A DNA stretch of 64,000 bases from Homarus americanus. Taxonomy: Eukaryota; Arthropoda; Malacostraca; Decapoda; Nephropidae. The position numbers were made by a program, and so were the translations under genes. Within the stretch, counting starts at the first letter, position 1, and every line of letters begins with the position of its first letter. The stretch is from assembly GCF_018991925.1 (NCBI RefSeq), contig NW_024735516.1:1345501-1409500 (forward strand), in the 5' to 3' direction. Positions 13,417-25,098 of this stretch are shown here, one piece after another. The notes below the pieces were generated by a model. The model was not told where the DNA came from. It saw nothing but the letters and a program-made list of their open reading frames with translations, and did no database searches.

Positions 13417-13620
13417 GGAACCATAAAGAATTGAAAAAAAGTTCATTAGTGAGAAACGATATATGTATGTTGTGTTGTCAATAGCAAGAGAAACAATTGA
13501 GACCCTGCAATTGTGTGTAAATGAGGCAGAAAATCAGATCAGCAACCTGGGACTTGGTCACAATTTTTGCAAAGCCATATAGCAGCAGGGTCTACCATTA
13601 GACAACACATTATGCTTCCA
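13205..13620. repeat. Dispersed repeat module, copy 1 (with TAA microsatellite)
   Basis: Two blocks recur elsewhere in the same order. The first, around CACCCGGACACAGGTCACCG (13221), also occurs near 49340 and 49715. The second, around GAAACAATTGAGACCCTGCA (13490) and ending GCAGCAGGGTCTACCATTAG, also occurs near 20085, 49545 and 50120. They are separated here by AT-rich sequence with a TAA microsatellite (13363-13415). Confidence 0.8.
13363..13415. repeat. (TAA)n microsatellite
   Basis: About 17 TAA trinucleotides, inside the dispersed repeat. Confidence 0.95.
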
Positions 13621-16600
13621 ATATCTTCCCAGGCGGTAGTACCTCCCTGTTTGGTAGCTGCCTCCTACCTACTGCCTTTAAAGTCAATGTTTAGTTCGAT
13701 GATTAAGTATTGAGTGAATTAATGCTGTTAAAATGATCTTGGATAGTCTCCCTTTTTCTCTGAACTTTAGCTATAGTTATCATTTCTGACCTGTATTTTG
13801 AAAGCACACAGTTACTTCTCAGGAGCAGTTTTGAATTTCCTTTGACAAGACAATTAACTGCTATAGTTTGGGGACTTTAAGTTTCCAATGAATTGTACAG
13901 GAAGGTCCTGAATAACCTGTTCATAAAAAAATTTAGGAGAACGAATTAATCAACCCAATTGAAAAACGAAAATGGGCTAGTTCTTGTAGGGTGTGTGTGG
14001 CTATCCAGTTGTGGAACTTTTATAACACCACTTCCTCTTAATTGTTTAAGTTGGCTTTGCATTGTAAGAGCTGTCTGGCTTAAGGACTGTTAGCCAGAAA
14101 TTAAAGTTTTATCCTGTAATCTATATTCTGATTGACCCAAAGCTTTGTGGCTCAGATCCCTTCAGCCTTCCACAGGTTGGAACTTAATTTACTGGAATTG
14201 AACATTGACAGTTTGTCTCAGCCCGGGTCTGTTTGATTCCAAGGTCAATTTCATAGGAGGGTAGAGTTATGGCAATAGGTGAGTGGCTGCTGAATTAGGT
14301 AGTTTGTGGCTCTATTAAAACTGTTCTTTGGCAAATTTGGTCAGTTTATTTACCATAAGAGGATAAAGATTAACCCAGGCTGCCATTTAGGAGTCTAGCC
14401 CAAGGTCCCAACAATCCCATAATAAGTCTCCCTGTATTAGAAGATCTGCCAGAACAAGATTTCAGGATCAATCATCATCAATGGTGAGGAAATGGTTTCT
14501 CTTGCTCACTTGATTTAGGAATAGGATCATTCAAACTGAGGGGTGAGTAAGATTTAAAAAAAATATAAATAAATAAATAAATAATGGATCCAGTCATGTT
14601 TTGTACGACCAGTGTGAGGCTGATAATTATTCAGGGGAGACGACTCTTATCTTCTTAACAAACCCTTTCCTTTTAGAATTGTGATCTAACTATGAGGATA
14701 AAAAGTGGCTACCATTATAGGTTGTTTAGCTGCTGCATTCAAACAGGATTGGGTGGCTATCCCTGATACAGCTATGCTGAGTATGCCAGACCATTCACTA
14801 GCCACTGATCATAAAAAGGGTACCTAATTTTTATTTAAGCATGACAAGTGACAGTTGTGCAGCAAGCCTTTTTATTACTAGTGCATTAGATGGTTGTGCA
14901 AGATCACTGAAAATTTTAACTGAATCAGTCCCTCGAGCATTATTACAAGTGTGTTTTAGCGTTATAAATTCCAAGTTCTAAAAATTCTGAAGTATGCAGT
15001 TGACAGTATACTGTACAATATATGTTTCTTGAATCATGATTAACCTCTTCACCTGTTCAAGTACCATCACATATACTATATCACTGATATCATAATATTC
15101 TATACACTAGCTGATGCTTGTGCTTTCTCACTAACATAATCATCCAAAATAAGTGTATTTGACTTTTTATTCTAATATACCTGTAATGTTGTTTTGCATC
15201 TTATTTAAGAAGTGGGTACAAAATAAATGTTAGATTTATATCTAAACCCATCTTTTCTGGCCGATCTCAGTTCCAGATATCTCCTTGCTAAATGGGGGCA
15301 TTCTAAGTCCTCAGACAATTCCTAATCATTCATCTGAAATCGCTTCCACCTTTATGTCAAATCTATCAGCCCTGATTAGAGAAGATAAAATACAATAGTT
15401 TCCCTTTGGAGGCAGAGACCTTCTAGAGGCCTTGTCTGACCAATCAACACACCTCTCACCATAACATGGCTATGCAAGCTTTAAATATCTAGCTGACCAA
15501 GCCAGTAAACCCCAGGGAGGACAGTGTGTGTCCAGGTGGCCTTGCTGTGGGCTCTGCCAGAAAGAGGGATATATGAATCTGGCAAACCCCATCCATTTGG
15601 TGGCTTCTTGTAAATCCAAAACCAGCTAGACAAATTCAATCCTAAATTCCTTAAGAGAGTTGATCTCCAATCAGAAGTACTTCCTGACCAAACCAAACAT
15701 AAATAATAGCCACAGATTTTATTCTGAGCATTTGTAAGCAAATGAAATCTTTCATGAATAAGGAAAGGAATACAGTATTATCTTGTGGATTTGCCTTCCC
15801 GCAAACTTAGTCATTCACCGAGTCCCCTAAACCAGCAATCTGTGTATGGTTTTCTCGAAGCCACTAGACGCCTCACATCAGGATCAATCTTATGAAGGCA
15901 ATACCCTTTGTCTCGGAGTCAAAAATAAAATACGAATTTGGACTGAGGTACTATGCTAACTAGGCAGTGAGGTGCCCAACTACCTCCAACTCAGAAAGAG
16001 TGGTTATACAGTACGTACTGTACTGTCAGCTTACAGTATGACAATGATCATAGGGAGTTTTAATAGTTCCAGCTGTGATCTCTGATGTGTCACAATATGA
16101 GTAGGGCCCTTTGCTTTTTGTATTACTTAAACAGTATGCGAGTCACCTGAGGGAGAATCAGTCAGTATGTGTCTATTTTGATTGCATTTAGTTAGGTACT
16201 AAATAGAAAATAGTAGATTGGTTTTCAAACAAGATGGCAGAGCCATTATCATGAAGAGAAGTGAGATGATGGTCACAGAGGACCTATATAGGGTATCCTG
16301 CCCACCCAAAGGGCACCTGTTTCATCTGATCGCCTCAGTTTAGCTGATGGGTGACCCCATTGAGTTAATACTTCATCGTGGCTGAATGATCAGACTGTTT
16401 GAGGACAAACGATGCCTCCTTTTGTAGTCAGTGTTATGAGGAGCTACCTAACAGAGGGTACTACTGAAAATATTTTCTTCATTCACTAAATTCTATATAG
16501 TCTTTTCAGTACCTACAATCGTGAAATGTTTGGAAATTAAAAAAAAATTAGATGCTATACACTTCTATACTTTTCTTACAGGAAAGTAGTTATTGTTTTG

Positions 16601-17304
16601 GTAATGTGTTCTTTCTTTTCTAGGATCGTTCCCTAAGAGGTGTTGTGGCAAGCAGTAACCAAATACCAGACCACAACTTTTCTCTCTAAATGGACTGTAC
16701 TGAGTTGTGTATATCATTCATTACAGTTTGAGATCTGTTAGTCAACTTTATAGGGAAGCATTTACAGTACTGTAGCCTTTCCCGAGTAATTTTACATTAA
16801 ATTACCATGTATAAATCTACAAACCAAAATAAACTAATATTACTCATGTCTTTATTGTCACTTCCTACTGTGGATGTTTTACTTATTTACTGGGTATTTA
16901 TTTTTTCGTTTTTTTTTGTCTTATTGGATGGCTTTACAGTATAATGTTATGAAGAGATTGACTACAGTATCTGACACACTGTACAGTACTGTACTGTAAT
17001 CTTGTTTAAAGTAAAGTCAACCCTCCTACAACTTAGCTTTGGCCTCATAATATTTTGGTTTTGCCACCGCAGCATGAATTTTCATACAGTATTCCCAAAA
17101 TCCCATGGTCTCTCCATCTCCTCTTTTTAAAAATGTCATTAATATTATTACATTCACAATATTGAAGGATACTGTAGCAATAATACAACAATTCTGGTTT
17201 ACATCTTGGTAGGTTAATGGTCACCTTGTTGAAGAAACCTATTTCAGAACCTAACCTCAATTTTAAGGTTAATGATGTCTTTATATTAGTGATACACCTA
17301 TGAA
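13621..17304. other. Long stretch without recognised gene
   Basis: I see no conserved coding exon, RNA gene or complete transposon. Local reading frames (for example 15481-15741 on the - strand) have no recognisable family and no supporting signals. Confidence 0.4.
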
Positions 17305-17975
17305 CAGTGTTGTACACGTCAACGAAAAAAAGTGGCTCCGCCAGCGTCAGCGTAAACGGCCGAGAAATTTGATGCCATCAGGGTCGGCGTAAACGGTTTC
17401 ATAAATTGATGCCGTCAGCGTCAACGAATTTTCAGTGACGTCAAATGCAGCCCCGAAACGCGTATTCTCCTGTGTATGGGAGTAACATGCAAAATAAAAA
17501 AATATTAATTAATTTTTAATCATTTATTATGATTTATATTATATAATTTTAATTATTCATTTGGTACCCCGCAAGAATACTTGCATCTCAAAATGCTTGT
17601 CGCTCATTCTGCTGCGCTTGGGCCTCAAGACATCCTTGCCCATGGAGAACATGCGCTCCACGGCAGCACTAGAGGGGATGGGGGTGTTTTATTTGATGAA
17701 CAACTCCCTCATGGCCTTGTTGGGGAAGGTGTCCTAGTGAAAAAAATTTTTCGAAGGCTTTTCCCCCCAGGAAACGCTTGAAAAGGTCAGTGTTTTTCAT
17801 TCCTATGGGGGTCTCGTACAAGGCCTGGAACAATTCGTCCTCCACGTCATGGTCTTTGTCGTCTCCCTCACTGGTGCTGCTGCTCTCGGTCTCGTGCACA
17901 GACTTCTCCACCAACCTGGACAGCTGGTTGGTGGTCTTTTTCCTGACGAACAAATTGACGCTTGACTCTCCGCTC
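17305..17975 (-). mobile_element. hAT transposon, C-terminal half and one terminal repeat
   Basis: On the - strand the last part reads PSSAAVERMFSMGKDVLRPK then MSDKHFEM, which is the hAT C-terminal dimerisation domain. Upstream of it (17669-17953) is an acidic linker with SVHETESSSTSEGDDKD and a LFQALYE segment. The two parts are in different frames, shifted at a run of C near 17680. The noncoding end finishes at 17305 with CAGTGTTGTACACGTCAACG, a typical hAT terminus. The rest of the transposase and the other terminus are missing; the copy stops at a junction with LINE sequence near 17980. Confidence 0.85.
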
Positions 17976-17979
17976 GGGT

Positions 17980-20195
17980 GAAAAGTAGGTGAAAGAACAG
18001 AACCCTGTGGGACACCACTACTGGTAGAGAAAGAATGAGAGATCGAACCCTCGACAACAACTGCATGGATCGGTTCTCAAGGAAGCTAAAGATGAGAAAA
18101 CAAAGAGGGGGAGAGAAATCAAAAGAGGGAAGTTTAGATAGCAAAGACTTGTACCATACCCGTCAAATGCTTTGGAGATGTCGAGGGCTACGACAAAAGT
18201 TTCCCCATAATCCCTAAGAGAGGATGACCGTGCAATAGGAGAGCAGATCACCAGTAGATCTCGCCTGGCGAAGGCCATACTGGTGATCCGTTCAAGGTGA
18301 CGGAGAAAATGGGAGTTTAAGATAGTTAAGAAAATCTTAGAGAGGCAATGAGGCAATAATTAGAGGGATTAGAAAGGTCACCCTTCTTCGGGATGGGCTG
18401 AACCAAGGCATGCTTCCAAGAAGAAGGAAAAGTTTGGGTTTTGAGACAGAGGCGAGCAAGCACCGGGGCCAGGGCTTCAGCATACTCCCTCAGAACACGA
18501 GGGGGTATTCCGTCCGGTCCATGCGCCTTACTCACATCCAACCTGGATAATACACCGGCAACCCTGCGAGTGGAGATTATAGGAAAGTGCATAGGTTCAG
18601 TAGGAGGAGCAGGGGTAGAAGGGATAGAGTGGGAATCGTCTAAGGTGGAATTAAAGGAGAATAAGGTGCCAAAGAGGTTGGCTTTGTCAGGGGGAGAGTT
18701 GGCTATAGAGTCATCAGGTTGGAAGAGAGGAGGAAAGAGGGAGTGCAGAAGTTGCTACAGATGTGTTTAGTTATGGACCAAAAGGATTTACTAGAGTTAG
18801 AATTAGTCAGGACAGCGGTCTTTCTTTTAATAAAATTCCGCTTGGCCCTACGAAGAATAGCCTTACACCGATTCCTAGAAGTAATGAGAGAGGTGTGGGT
18901 CATGGGAGAAGGAGATAGTTTCATAGCCCGATATGCCCTATCTCTCACCCTGCAAGCAAGAGAGCAGGAGCGATCAAACCATGATTGTAATGTGAAAGTT
19001 TTGGTAGAAGATGGGATAAATGCACTCATACCGCCCTGCATAACCCAAGCAATGTTGTCAGCACATACCGAGGCATCCCGAGTGGAAAAGCAACATTCAT
19101 CCCAAGGAAAGTCGGTGAAGAATTCTCGCAAGGATTGCCTGCTTGCCCTCTGATAGTGCCCACCGATAGGGGGTGGGGGAGGTGGACGTGCCCAGTTTGA
19201 TTTAATAGAAATAAGGTTGTGATCAGAAGACCCTAAGGGGGCAAAAATTGAGTATGACTAGTGAGAGGGGTTAGAGGTAAAACAAAGATCAAGAATGTTA
19301 GCAAATTGATTGTGTCGATCAGGAACGCGTGTAGGGTGTTTGATTATTTGTTCCAAATCATTAAGTAGGGAAAAAGAGAGTGCCTCAGCTCCACTTGGGT
19401 CATCTCTTGCAGAGCCAAGCCACTCTCTGTGATGTACATTGAAATCCCCTAGGTAGAGGATCTCGGTGTTGGGGTGTGTGGATAGCAATGACTCATGGCA
19501 AGAAGTGAGATAGTCAAAGAGTTCGAAATAGTTGGTAGAGTTGGGAGAACAGTATAGGAAACAACGAAAAATAGTCACAGTAGGTAGGGATATTTTGAGC
19601 CAGATGACATCATAAAGGGAAGATTCAAGATCCGTGAGTCGAGCTATTGGTGTACGTGTGTTGCAGTAGGCACATACACCACCCTTAGAATGGAAGGAGG
19701 TATAAAGGTTGTAGTTGGAGACTTGAAAAGGTTTGGGTGAAGTTGCTTTGGTCAGTTGGAGTTCGGAAAGTAGTAAGAGGTCGGGGGAAGAGGTTAGTAG
19801 ATGGTGCTCCACAGAAGGAAATTGGATCTCAGTCCGCGAATGTTGGAAAAATGAAGTGTGAAAAAAGCCGATCCTCTAGCAACCGCGGTGGCGTCAGTTG
19901 AGGCCCCAGTAGCTTGATGATGATCAGGTCGGCCCTGGGGTCCACAACCTTCCCGACCAGTGGGACCCATCCGAGAAGGCCCCGCTTCAATATTAATAAC
20001 AACTGACAGGAGAATAAAATAGAATGAATAAAACAGATAAAAAATGAGTATGGTTATATTTGTGGTGTTGTCAATAGTAAGAGAGACAGTTGAGACCCTG
20101 CAATTGAGTGTAAATGAGGCAGAAAGATAGATGAGCAACCTGGGACTTGAACACAATTTTCGTAATGTCATATGGCATCAGGGTCTACATACAGT
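17980..20195 (-). mobile_element. Jockey/BS-like LINE with endonuclease and partial RT, 3'-truncated
   Basis: Reading the - strand: a 5' part (20171-19794) ending LHFSNIRGLRSNF, then an endonuclease/exonuclease/phosphatase domain (19812-19258) with DLLLLSELQLTK, GGVCAYC, YLGDFNVHHREWLG and TLDL-like LDLCFTSNP motifs, then a linker (19131-18703) with SWFDRSCSLACRVRDRAYR, then reverse transcriptase (18592-18018) with VSKAHGPDGIPPRVLREYAE, KKGDLSNPSNY and ALDISKAFD, ending at GVPQGSVLSP (about 17984-18015). Frameshifts and stops separate these blocks, so the copy is dead. The YADD motif and everything 3' of it are missing. Such elements are common in decapods (from memory). Confidence 0.88.
20062..20195. 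repeat. Dispersed repeat module, copy 2, at the 5' end of the LINE
   Basis: The block around GACAGTTGAGACCCTGCAAT (20089) and ending GCATCAGGGTCTACAT matches the second block of the repeat at 13470-13600, 49520-49665 and 50103-50170. Here it forms the 5' end of the - strand LINE, read as the start of the frame that leads to the endonuclease. Confidence 0.8.
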
Positions 20196-20244
20196 ATGTA
20201 TAAAACAGATAATTATGGAAAAGATAAGTAATAACAAAAAACTA

Positions 20245-20940
20245 TTTATCCCCTCATATGTCCCAACGGGATGAAGAAACTGCACTAGTTGAGACTGAAT
20301 GTGAGAAGGACCTAGGTGTGTATGTTGACAATGACCTGAAGTTCACGGGCCATTACGAGAAGAAGGTAAACCAGGTAAATAGATTATTGAGTCTTTTAAG
20401 AAGGTCGTTCCGATATCTAGACGGTCCGTCCTTCGTAACGATCTTCATGAGTGATGTGCTTCCCCATCTGGAGTACTGTCACCCCGTCTGGTCCCCGAGA
20501 TATACTAGGGACTGTCAGTTGGTTGAAAATGTTAAACTACCCTGAGAGATTGGAGCGCCTGAACTTGCCTAGCTTATACTACTACGGAGGTGTATGAGCA
20601 TCTCAAGGGCCACTACTCAGTCGAGTGTCCTTACTTGGAGCTGCCGGATGCTCGCCCCACAAGGGGTCACAGCTCAAGATTGAAGAAGCCGCAGGTCCAG
20701 AAAACTGTGAGGGCAAACTTTTTCGGAGTGAGAGTTGTAAACTCTTGGAACAATCTACCAGAGAGTGTTGTGACGGCACCGAGTGTGAGCTCTTTCAAGA
20801 GAAGACTTGACCAACACTGGAGCGGGTTCAGGTACATTCAGGAGCCGGTGCATGCCCAGTATTTGCCAACAGTACGTGACAGAGACGTGACCGATCGCCC
20901 GGGCGGCTAACAAGCCTATCAGTGGCGAAGAGGATAAAAG
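20245..20940 (+). mobile_element. CR1/L2-like LINE, 3' end, copy 2
   Basis: This is the same family as 10581-12110, on the other strand. It starts just before CCCAACGGGATGAAGAAAC and encodes CEKDLGVYVDNDLKF and LPHLEYCHPVWSP (20258-20545), then, after a frame break, RANFFGVRVVNSWNNLPESV and RLDQHW (20590-20910). It ends with CCTATCAGTGGCGAAGAGGA followed by TAAAAGAAAAAAAG, a typical LINE tail. Only the C-terminal end of the reverse transcriptase remains. The frame break near 20545 is the same as in copy 1. Confidence 0.9.
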
Positions 20941-22230
20941 AAAAAAAGTAAAAGTACATACCGAGCTGGAGTTGTGTTTCCTGGAATATTTACACTGTAG
21001 CATCTATTAACCTAACCAAACCTGGGCTATGTTAAGTTAGGGTAGGATAGGTTGAGTTAATAGACGCTAAATATCCCAGTTGAGTAGTAGACCAACGCCA
21101 GCTCGATAAACCCCAGTACAGTAGTACCAGAAGTTCCTTATAAAACAATATTTTTCATAAATCCTTAACAACCTGAATTATTTTGTTAGTAAGCTAGGGT
21201 TTCCCTGGCGGATAAAAGAAAAAAGAAAGCACACGAATATAGAATTACACTTGACAGAATCTATAATGGAATTTGACCTTAGCATCCACCAATTTAGTGC
21301 ATTAACTTCCTAAGAGGAAATATTAATATAAATTTCTGATACATTACTCATAATGTGTGTGTGTTATAGTTATAAGATCTGTGTTTATCGCCACACTCTC
21401 TGGCAGCAACACTCAACAACAGCTGAGTATTAGTGTTCATAGTCGGGAGTTTCTTATGATTTTTTTTGAAGCAGAAACTGATAATTAGAATGATATTTAT
21501 ATTCACATATAATGCTTTTAATAATATAAAGTTAACCGGTGGGTGTTTATTATTAATGAGATCAGATAACCTGAAATAATAACATGAAGGTCTTGAGGAC
21601 ATTGGCAGTGTGCCATGGACTTACTTAAGTCACTTGTACCCCAGTGTCTTGACGGTCAGGTAAAAGGAAGGACTATCATGGCATTTGTAGCTGGCAGGAT
21701 ATCCTTTCGTGCTGGTAAGATTAACAGTAATTTGAGTATGAGTGAATACATATATTTGTGAAGCTCTTGTATCAGTTAACAAAGGTGAAAAAGTATCTGA
21801 AAGTGACCTAATTACAATATCGTCACGAATAAGGTAGGTTACAAAACACTGGAGCTGTATTACTCTACCATAGATCCACATTAAAGGTTAACATGATGCA
21901 CTACTGAAAGTATTTTAGAATAGGCCACAACTTTTTATTTGGTAAAATGGGTAAAAATTCGTCCATTGTCTGTCCTCAGATTTTGATACAAAAATAGATT
22001 TTTTGGTGTATCATGGTGTGTTTTACTGAAATCTGACCATTTCTTGTGCATATTACTGGTTTAAAAAAAAATCATTTATAATCGGAACGTCGCTAAACTT
22101 TAGAGACCAAAAATTTGTTTAACGTCCCGGTGATACGATACTACGTCGTTTTCGGTCATCACAGACTGCATTTTACAGTGCATCACCCTCTCTCGTCTGG
22201 CAGTGCTATGCTCTCATGGCTTGGTGCAGA
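20941..22230. other. Intergenic sequence without recognised gene
   Basis: No gene was recognised. The stretch holds short CCTAACC/GGTTAGG-like words near 21008-21060 but no telomere-like array. The missing ETFDH first exon could lie here or elsewhere upstream of 24988. Confidence 0.35.
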
Positions 22231-22235
22231 GTCTC

Positions 22236-22335
22236 AGTGACTCCCCACCCTCCTCCGCTCCCACCCTCCTCCTCCGCTCCCACCCTCCTCCGCTCCCACC
22301 CTCCTCCTGCGCTTCCACCCTCCTCCATTCCTGCC
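22236..22335. repeat. CT-rich minisatellite
   Basis: Tandem, imperfect copies of about 16 bp resembling TCCTCCGCTCCCACCC. Reading frames across it are proline/serine/leucine-rich by composition only. Confidence 0.8.
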
Positions 22336-22436
22336 ATACTCCTCCTCTCCGGCCACCTGCCTCCTTTGCTTCACTTCCCACCATACACTCGCTATACCAC
22401 CTCCGTCCATCGTTGACTACCAACACAAACTTAGTA

Positions 22437-23161
22437 CAGTCAACCCTCGCTTTACGCGGTCCCACATTCAGCATTTCCACGTTTACGCGGTACCCTGCCG
22501 AAACCGGAATGCTCACATTCCGCAGTGCGTGTACCCCTTTACGCGGAGAACGGCTGGCGAGCCATGCCATTTTTGGATCCAAACCTCCCGCCATCTCTCC
22601 CGCCCTCTCCTGCCATCTGCCAAGTTGTGTAAGCGGCGCGAACAGGGTGCGCACAAGGTCGCCCAGTCATCAAAATATTACCGAGTTCTTCACCCGCCAC
22701 CCACCACAGCTGGCCCAAGTCAGTGATAGTGATAATTATAGTGAGGATATGGGCTTATATGGACTTTGAGGGGTTTGACAGAGGCCCTGCAAGCCTCTGT
22801 GGTGGATAGTGATACAATTGATACAAGTGATACAGGTGAGGGCCAATAATCTGCCCTCTGCCTCGGAACCAACCGCCCATCCCCGTGTGCCCAGCCATCT
22901 TTTCTACTAATGTACCTGTAAGTGTTAAAAAACCTAATATTATTGATATTTCTCTTAATTATTAATTGTGTGTGCATACCATCATAAAATTAAGAAGTTA
23001 TTTTTACTACAACGTAGGTATTGTGTCTGAAAAAGTGGAGTTTGGGGGTGGGCCTGGTCTCTATTTCAATTAATCCCATATGTTATGTTGTTCACTACGC
23101 GTTTCTCACTTTCCGCGGTACCCTGTGGGTTGAATTAACCGCGTAAAGTGAGGGTTCGCTG
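22437..23161 (+). mobile_element. Tigger-like MITE, copy 1
   Basis: The left end is CAGTCAACCCTCGCTTTACG after TA (22435-22436). The right end, read on the other strand, is CAGCGAACCCTCACTTTACG next to TA (23162-23163). Inside is a remnant of the end of a transposase with an ITEFFTRHPPQ-like segment followed by serine/aspartate-rich sequence. The same segment is found in opposite orientation at 24422-24665. The copy has no catalytic core. Confidence 0.82.
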
Positions 23162-23163
23162 TA

Positions 23164-23899
23164 GTTGTATATGTATGCATTATTTTCTAAAGAAATGGCA
23201 ATGATTTTTGTATATGTAATGTATTTCATGGGGCAAAGGGGGCTCAGGAATGTAACTCCCGTATTTTATCAATTTCTTATGGGGAAAATTTATCCGCTTA
23301 ACGTTGTTTCATATAATGCCGTATTTTTAGGAACGTAACCTCGACATTAAGCGAGGACTTACTGTAGTATTTCAGTACTTTATTGCTTTCCTACTTTATG
23401 AAAAAGGAAAAAGTAACATCACCTGAACCTCAGCCATTGACATCTGGCATCTTGAAAGCTCCCACTTCTCCCCATCACCGGTTCTGTCATCTGATTCAGA
23501 TTACTCCCTCCCCAAGTAACCCCCTACCTCTCCTCCACCACCACTAGGTTTGCTTCTGTTATTATATTATTGTAAATAAAATATATAAAAGGAAATAGAT
23601 GAACAAATTATAGTTTTTAAGGATAATTTTTAAGGATAATTACGTTTGAATTACATGTTTTTTATTTACACGGCCATTCTCAAGAATTTAACTACAGTAC
23701 CGTGTAAATTGAGAGATGGCTGTAGTGTTTACCCTGCTTCTTTTTGTGACCACTAGTGGCACGGGGTTTGTTTCTCTGTGCTTTTATGAATAGTGACAAA
23801 TTCTTGATAAAGAGGAGTGATGCATAACAATTTAGGGTAAAATTTTAGTTTCGTAAAGCCATGGAATCTGGGATTTTTAATACATGCAATAGATATATC
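23164..23899. other. Unrecognised sequence between two MITEs
   Basis: The stretch begins with sequence that may be another element edge: it has ACGTAACCTCGACATTAAGC near 23332 and ends ACTGTAGTA near 23360, like a Tigger terminus. No gene was recognised. Confidence 0.35.
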
Positions 23900-24175
23900 T
23901 CATCATTTTGCCTAGCTTTCATTACATACACTTATGTCGTAAGTGAATAATAATGAACCTAATAGAACCTGACCATAACCAACCAAAGAAACCTACCTAA
24001 CCTTACCTAACTTCCATATTAAAGAGAAGTACTGTACTTATTTTGATATCTGGTACCAATGAAAGCAACTTTGTTGAAGTGTCATGGTGTAATTTTACGT
24101 TTTTTGTGGACATGAGAGTACGCTCAGATGGAGTGGGTCTGTTGTAAACAAAGTGAACAAGTGATAGGTGCTCCT
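23900..24175. repeat. Dispersed repeat carrying the empty site of the 53.4-kb transposon
   Basis: Blocks around GAACCTAATAGAACCTGACC (23954) and AAAGCAACTTTGTTGAAGTG (24061), with TTTGTGGACATGAGAGTACG, match the two flanks of the inverted-repeat element at 53432-55275. Here they are continuous through TCTGGTACCAATGAAAG (24048-24064), with no element between them. Confidence 0.82.
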
Positions 24176-24177
24176 GT

Positions 24178-24792
24178 ACAGTATAGTCTCGGTTTACACG
24201 GCCAATTGAACCAGTGGAGGTCCGCGTAAAACGAGAAACGCGTAAACGAAATAACAACATAAGGGATTAATTGAAATAGAGACTGGGCTGACCACCAGAC
24301 TACCCTTTTTCCGACACAATACGTACGTTGTAGTAAAAATAACATCTTAATCTTATGATGGTATGCACACAATTAATATTTAAGAGAAATATCAATAATA
24401 TTAGGTTTTTTAACACTTACGTTAGTAGAAGAGATGGCTGGGCACAAGGAGATGGGGGGTTGGTTCCGAGGCAGAGGGCAGATTATTGACCCTCACCTGT
24501 ATCACTTGTATCACCTGTATCACTATCCACCACAGAGGCTTGCAGGGCCTCTTTTTCAAACCCCTCAATGTCCATATTATCACTATCACTGACTTGGTCT
24601 GGCTGTGGTGGGTGGCGGGTGAAGAACTCGGTAATGTTTTGTTGACTGGGCGACCTTGTGCACACCCTGCCTGCACCGCTTCTCGCATAAATGATGGAAT
24701 GTGCAGCGTAACTAATAATTGCCGGTCTGGCCAGTTGCCGCGTAAATGACCAAACGCATAAAGGAAATCCGCATAAATCGAGACTATACTTA
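24178..24792 (-). mobile_element. Tigger-like MITE, copy 2 (inverted relative to copy 1)
   Basis: The termini are CAGTATAGTCTCGGTTTACA (24179) and, on the other strand, AAGTATAGTCTCGATTTATG. On the - strand the interior reads QQNITEFFTRHPPQPDQVSD followed by a SDTGDTSDTGEGQ tail (24483-24665), the same transposase end as in copy 1. It lies about 200 bp before ETFDH exon 2. Confidence 0.82.
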
Positions 24793-24987
24793 CGATAATA
24801 ACAAAAGAATAAAACAAAATCACCATTATTTGACGTTTACAAGGTGTCATAGAAGAAAAGAGTCATAGAATTATTAGATCTATAGATTGCAAATACCCAA
24901 TTTACCTCAAAACTATATAGAGGTGTCATATTTTTGAAAGAGTTACATTACCATGAAATCCTATTTTTTGTGTTTTCTACATTTCAG

Positions 24988-25098
24988 CACACTTGCGTCA
25001 TGCAGCAAGAATAAGACGGTGGTACTCAAGTGATGCTGTTCCTCGCATAACAACACATTACACACGGGTGCCGAGGGAAACAGACCCACGATGGACAG
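24988..25098 (+). CDS. ETFDH: ETFDH exon 2 (first visible)
   Basis: The acceptor ATTTCAG ends at 24987 and the donor GTGAGC starts at 25099. The exon begins with two bases of a split codon and encodes an arginine-rich end of the mitochondrial presequence ([11 protein letters not shown]) followed by [19 protein letters not shown], the usual start of the mature protein. It ends with one base of an Asp codon. Confidence 0.95.

Noticed and set aside
15481..15741. 86-codon frame on the - strand
   Set aside because: No family, no neighbouring exon signals, and in a region without other coding evidence.
17669..17953. A host gene with an acidic serine-rich protein
   Set aside because: The continuing sequence in the next frame is the hAT dimerisation domain, so it is transposase.
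18719..19153. 144-codon frame on the + strand
   Set aside because: It is antisense to the LINE linker region.
22203..22769. 188-codon frame rich in Pro, Ser and Leu, with another on the opposite strand
   Set aside because: It spans the CT-rich minisatellite and the MITE edge; composition explains it.
23950..24012. Telomere-like CCTAA repeats
   Set aside because: There are only a few irregular copies, and the same phrase recurs inside a dispersed repeat at 53320.
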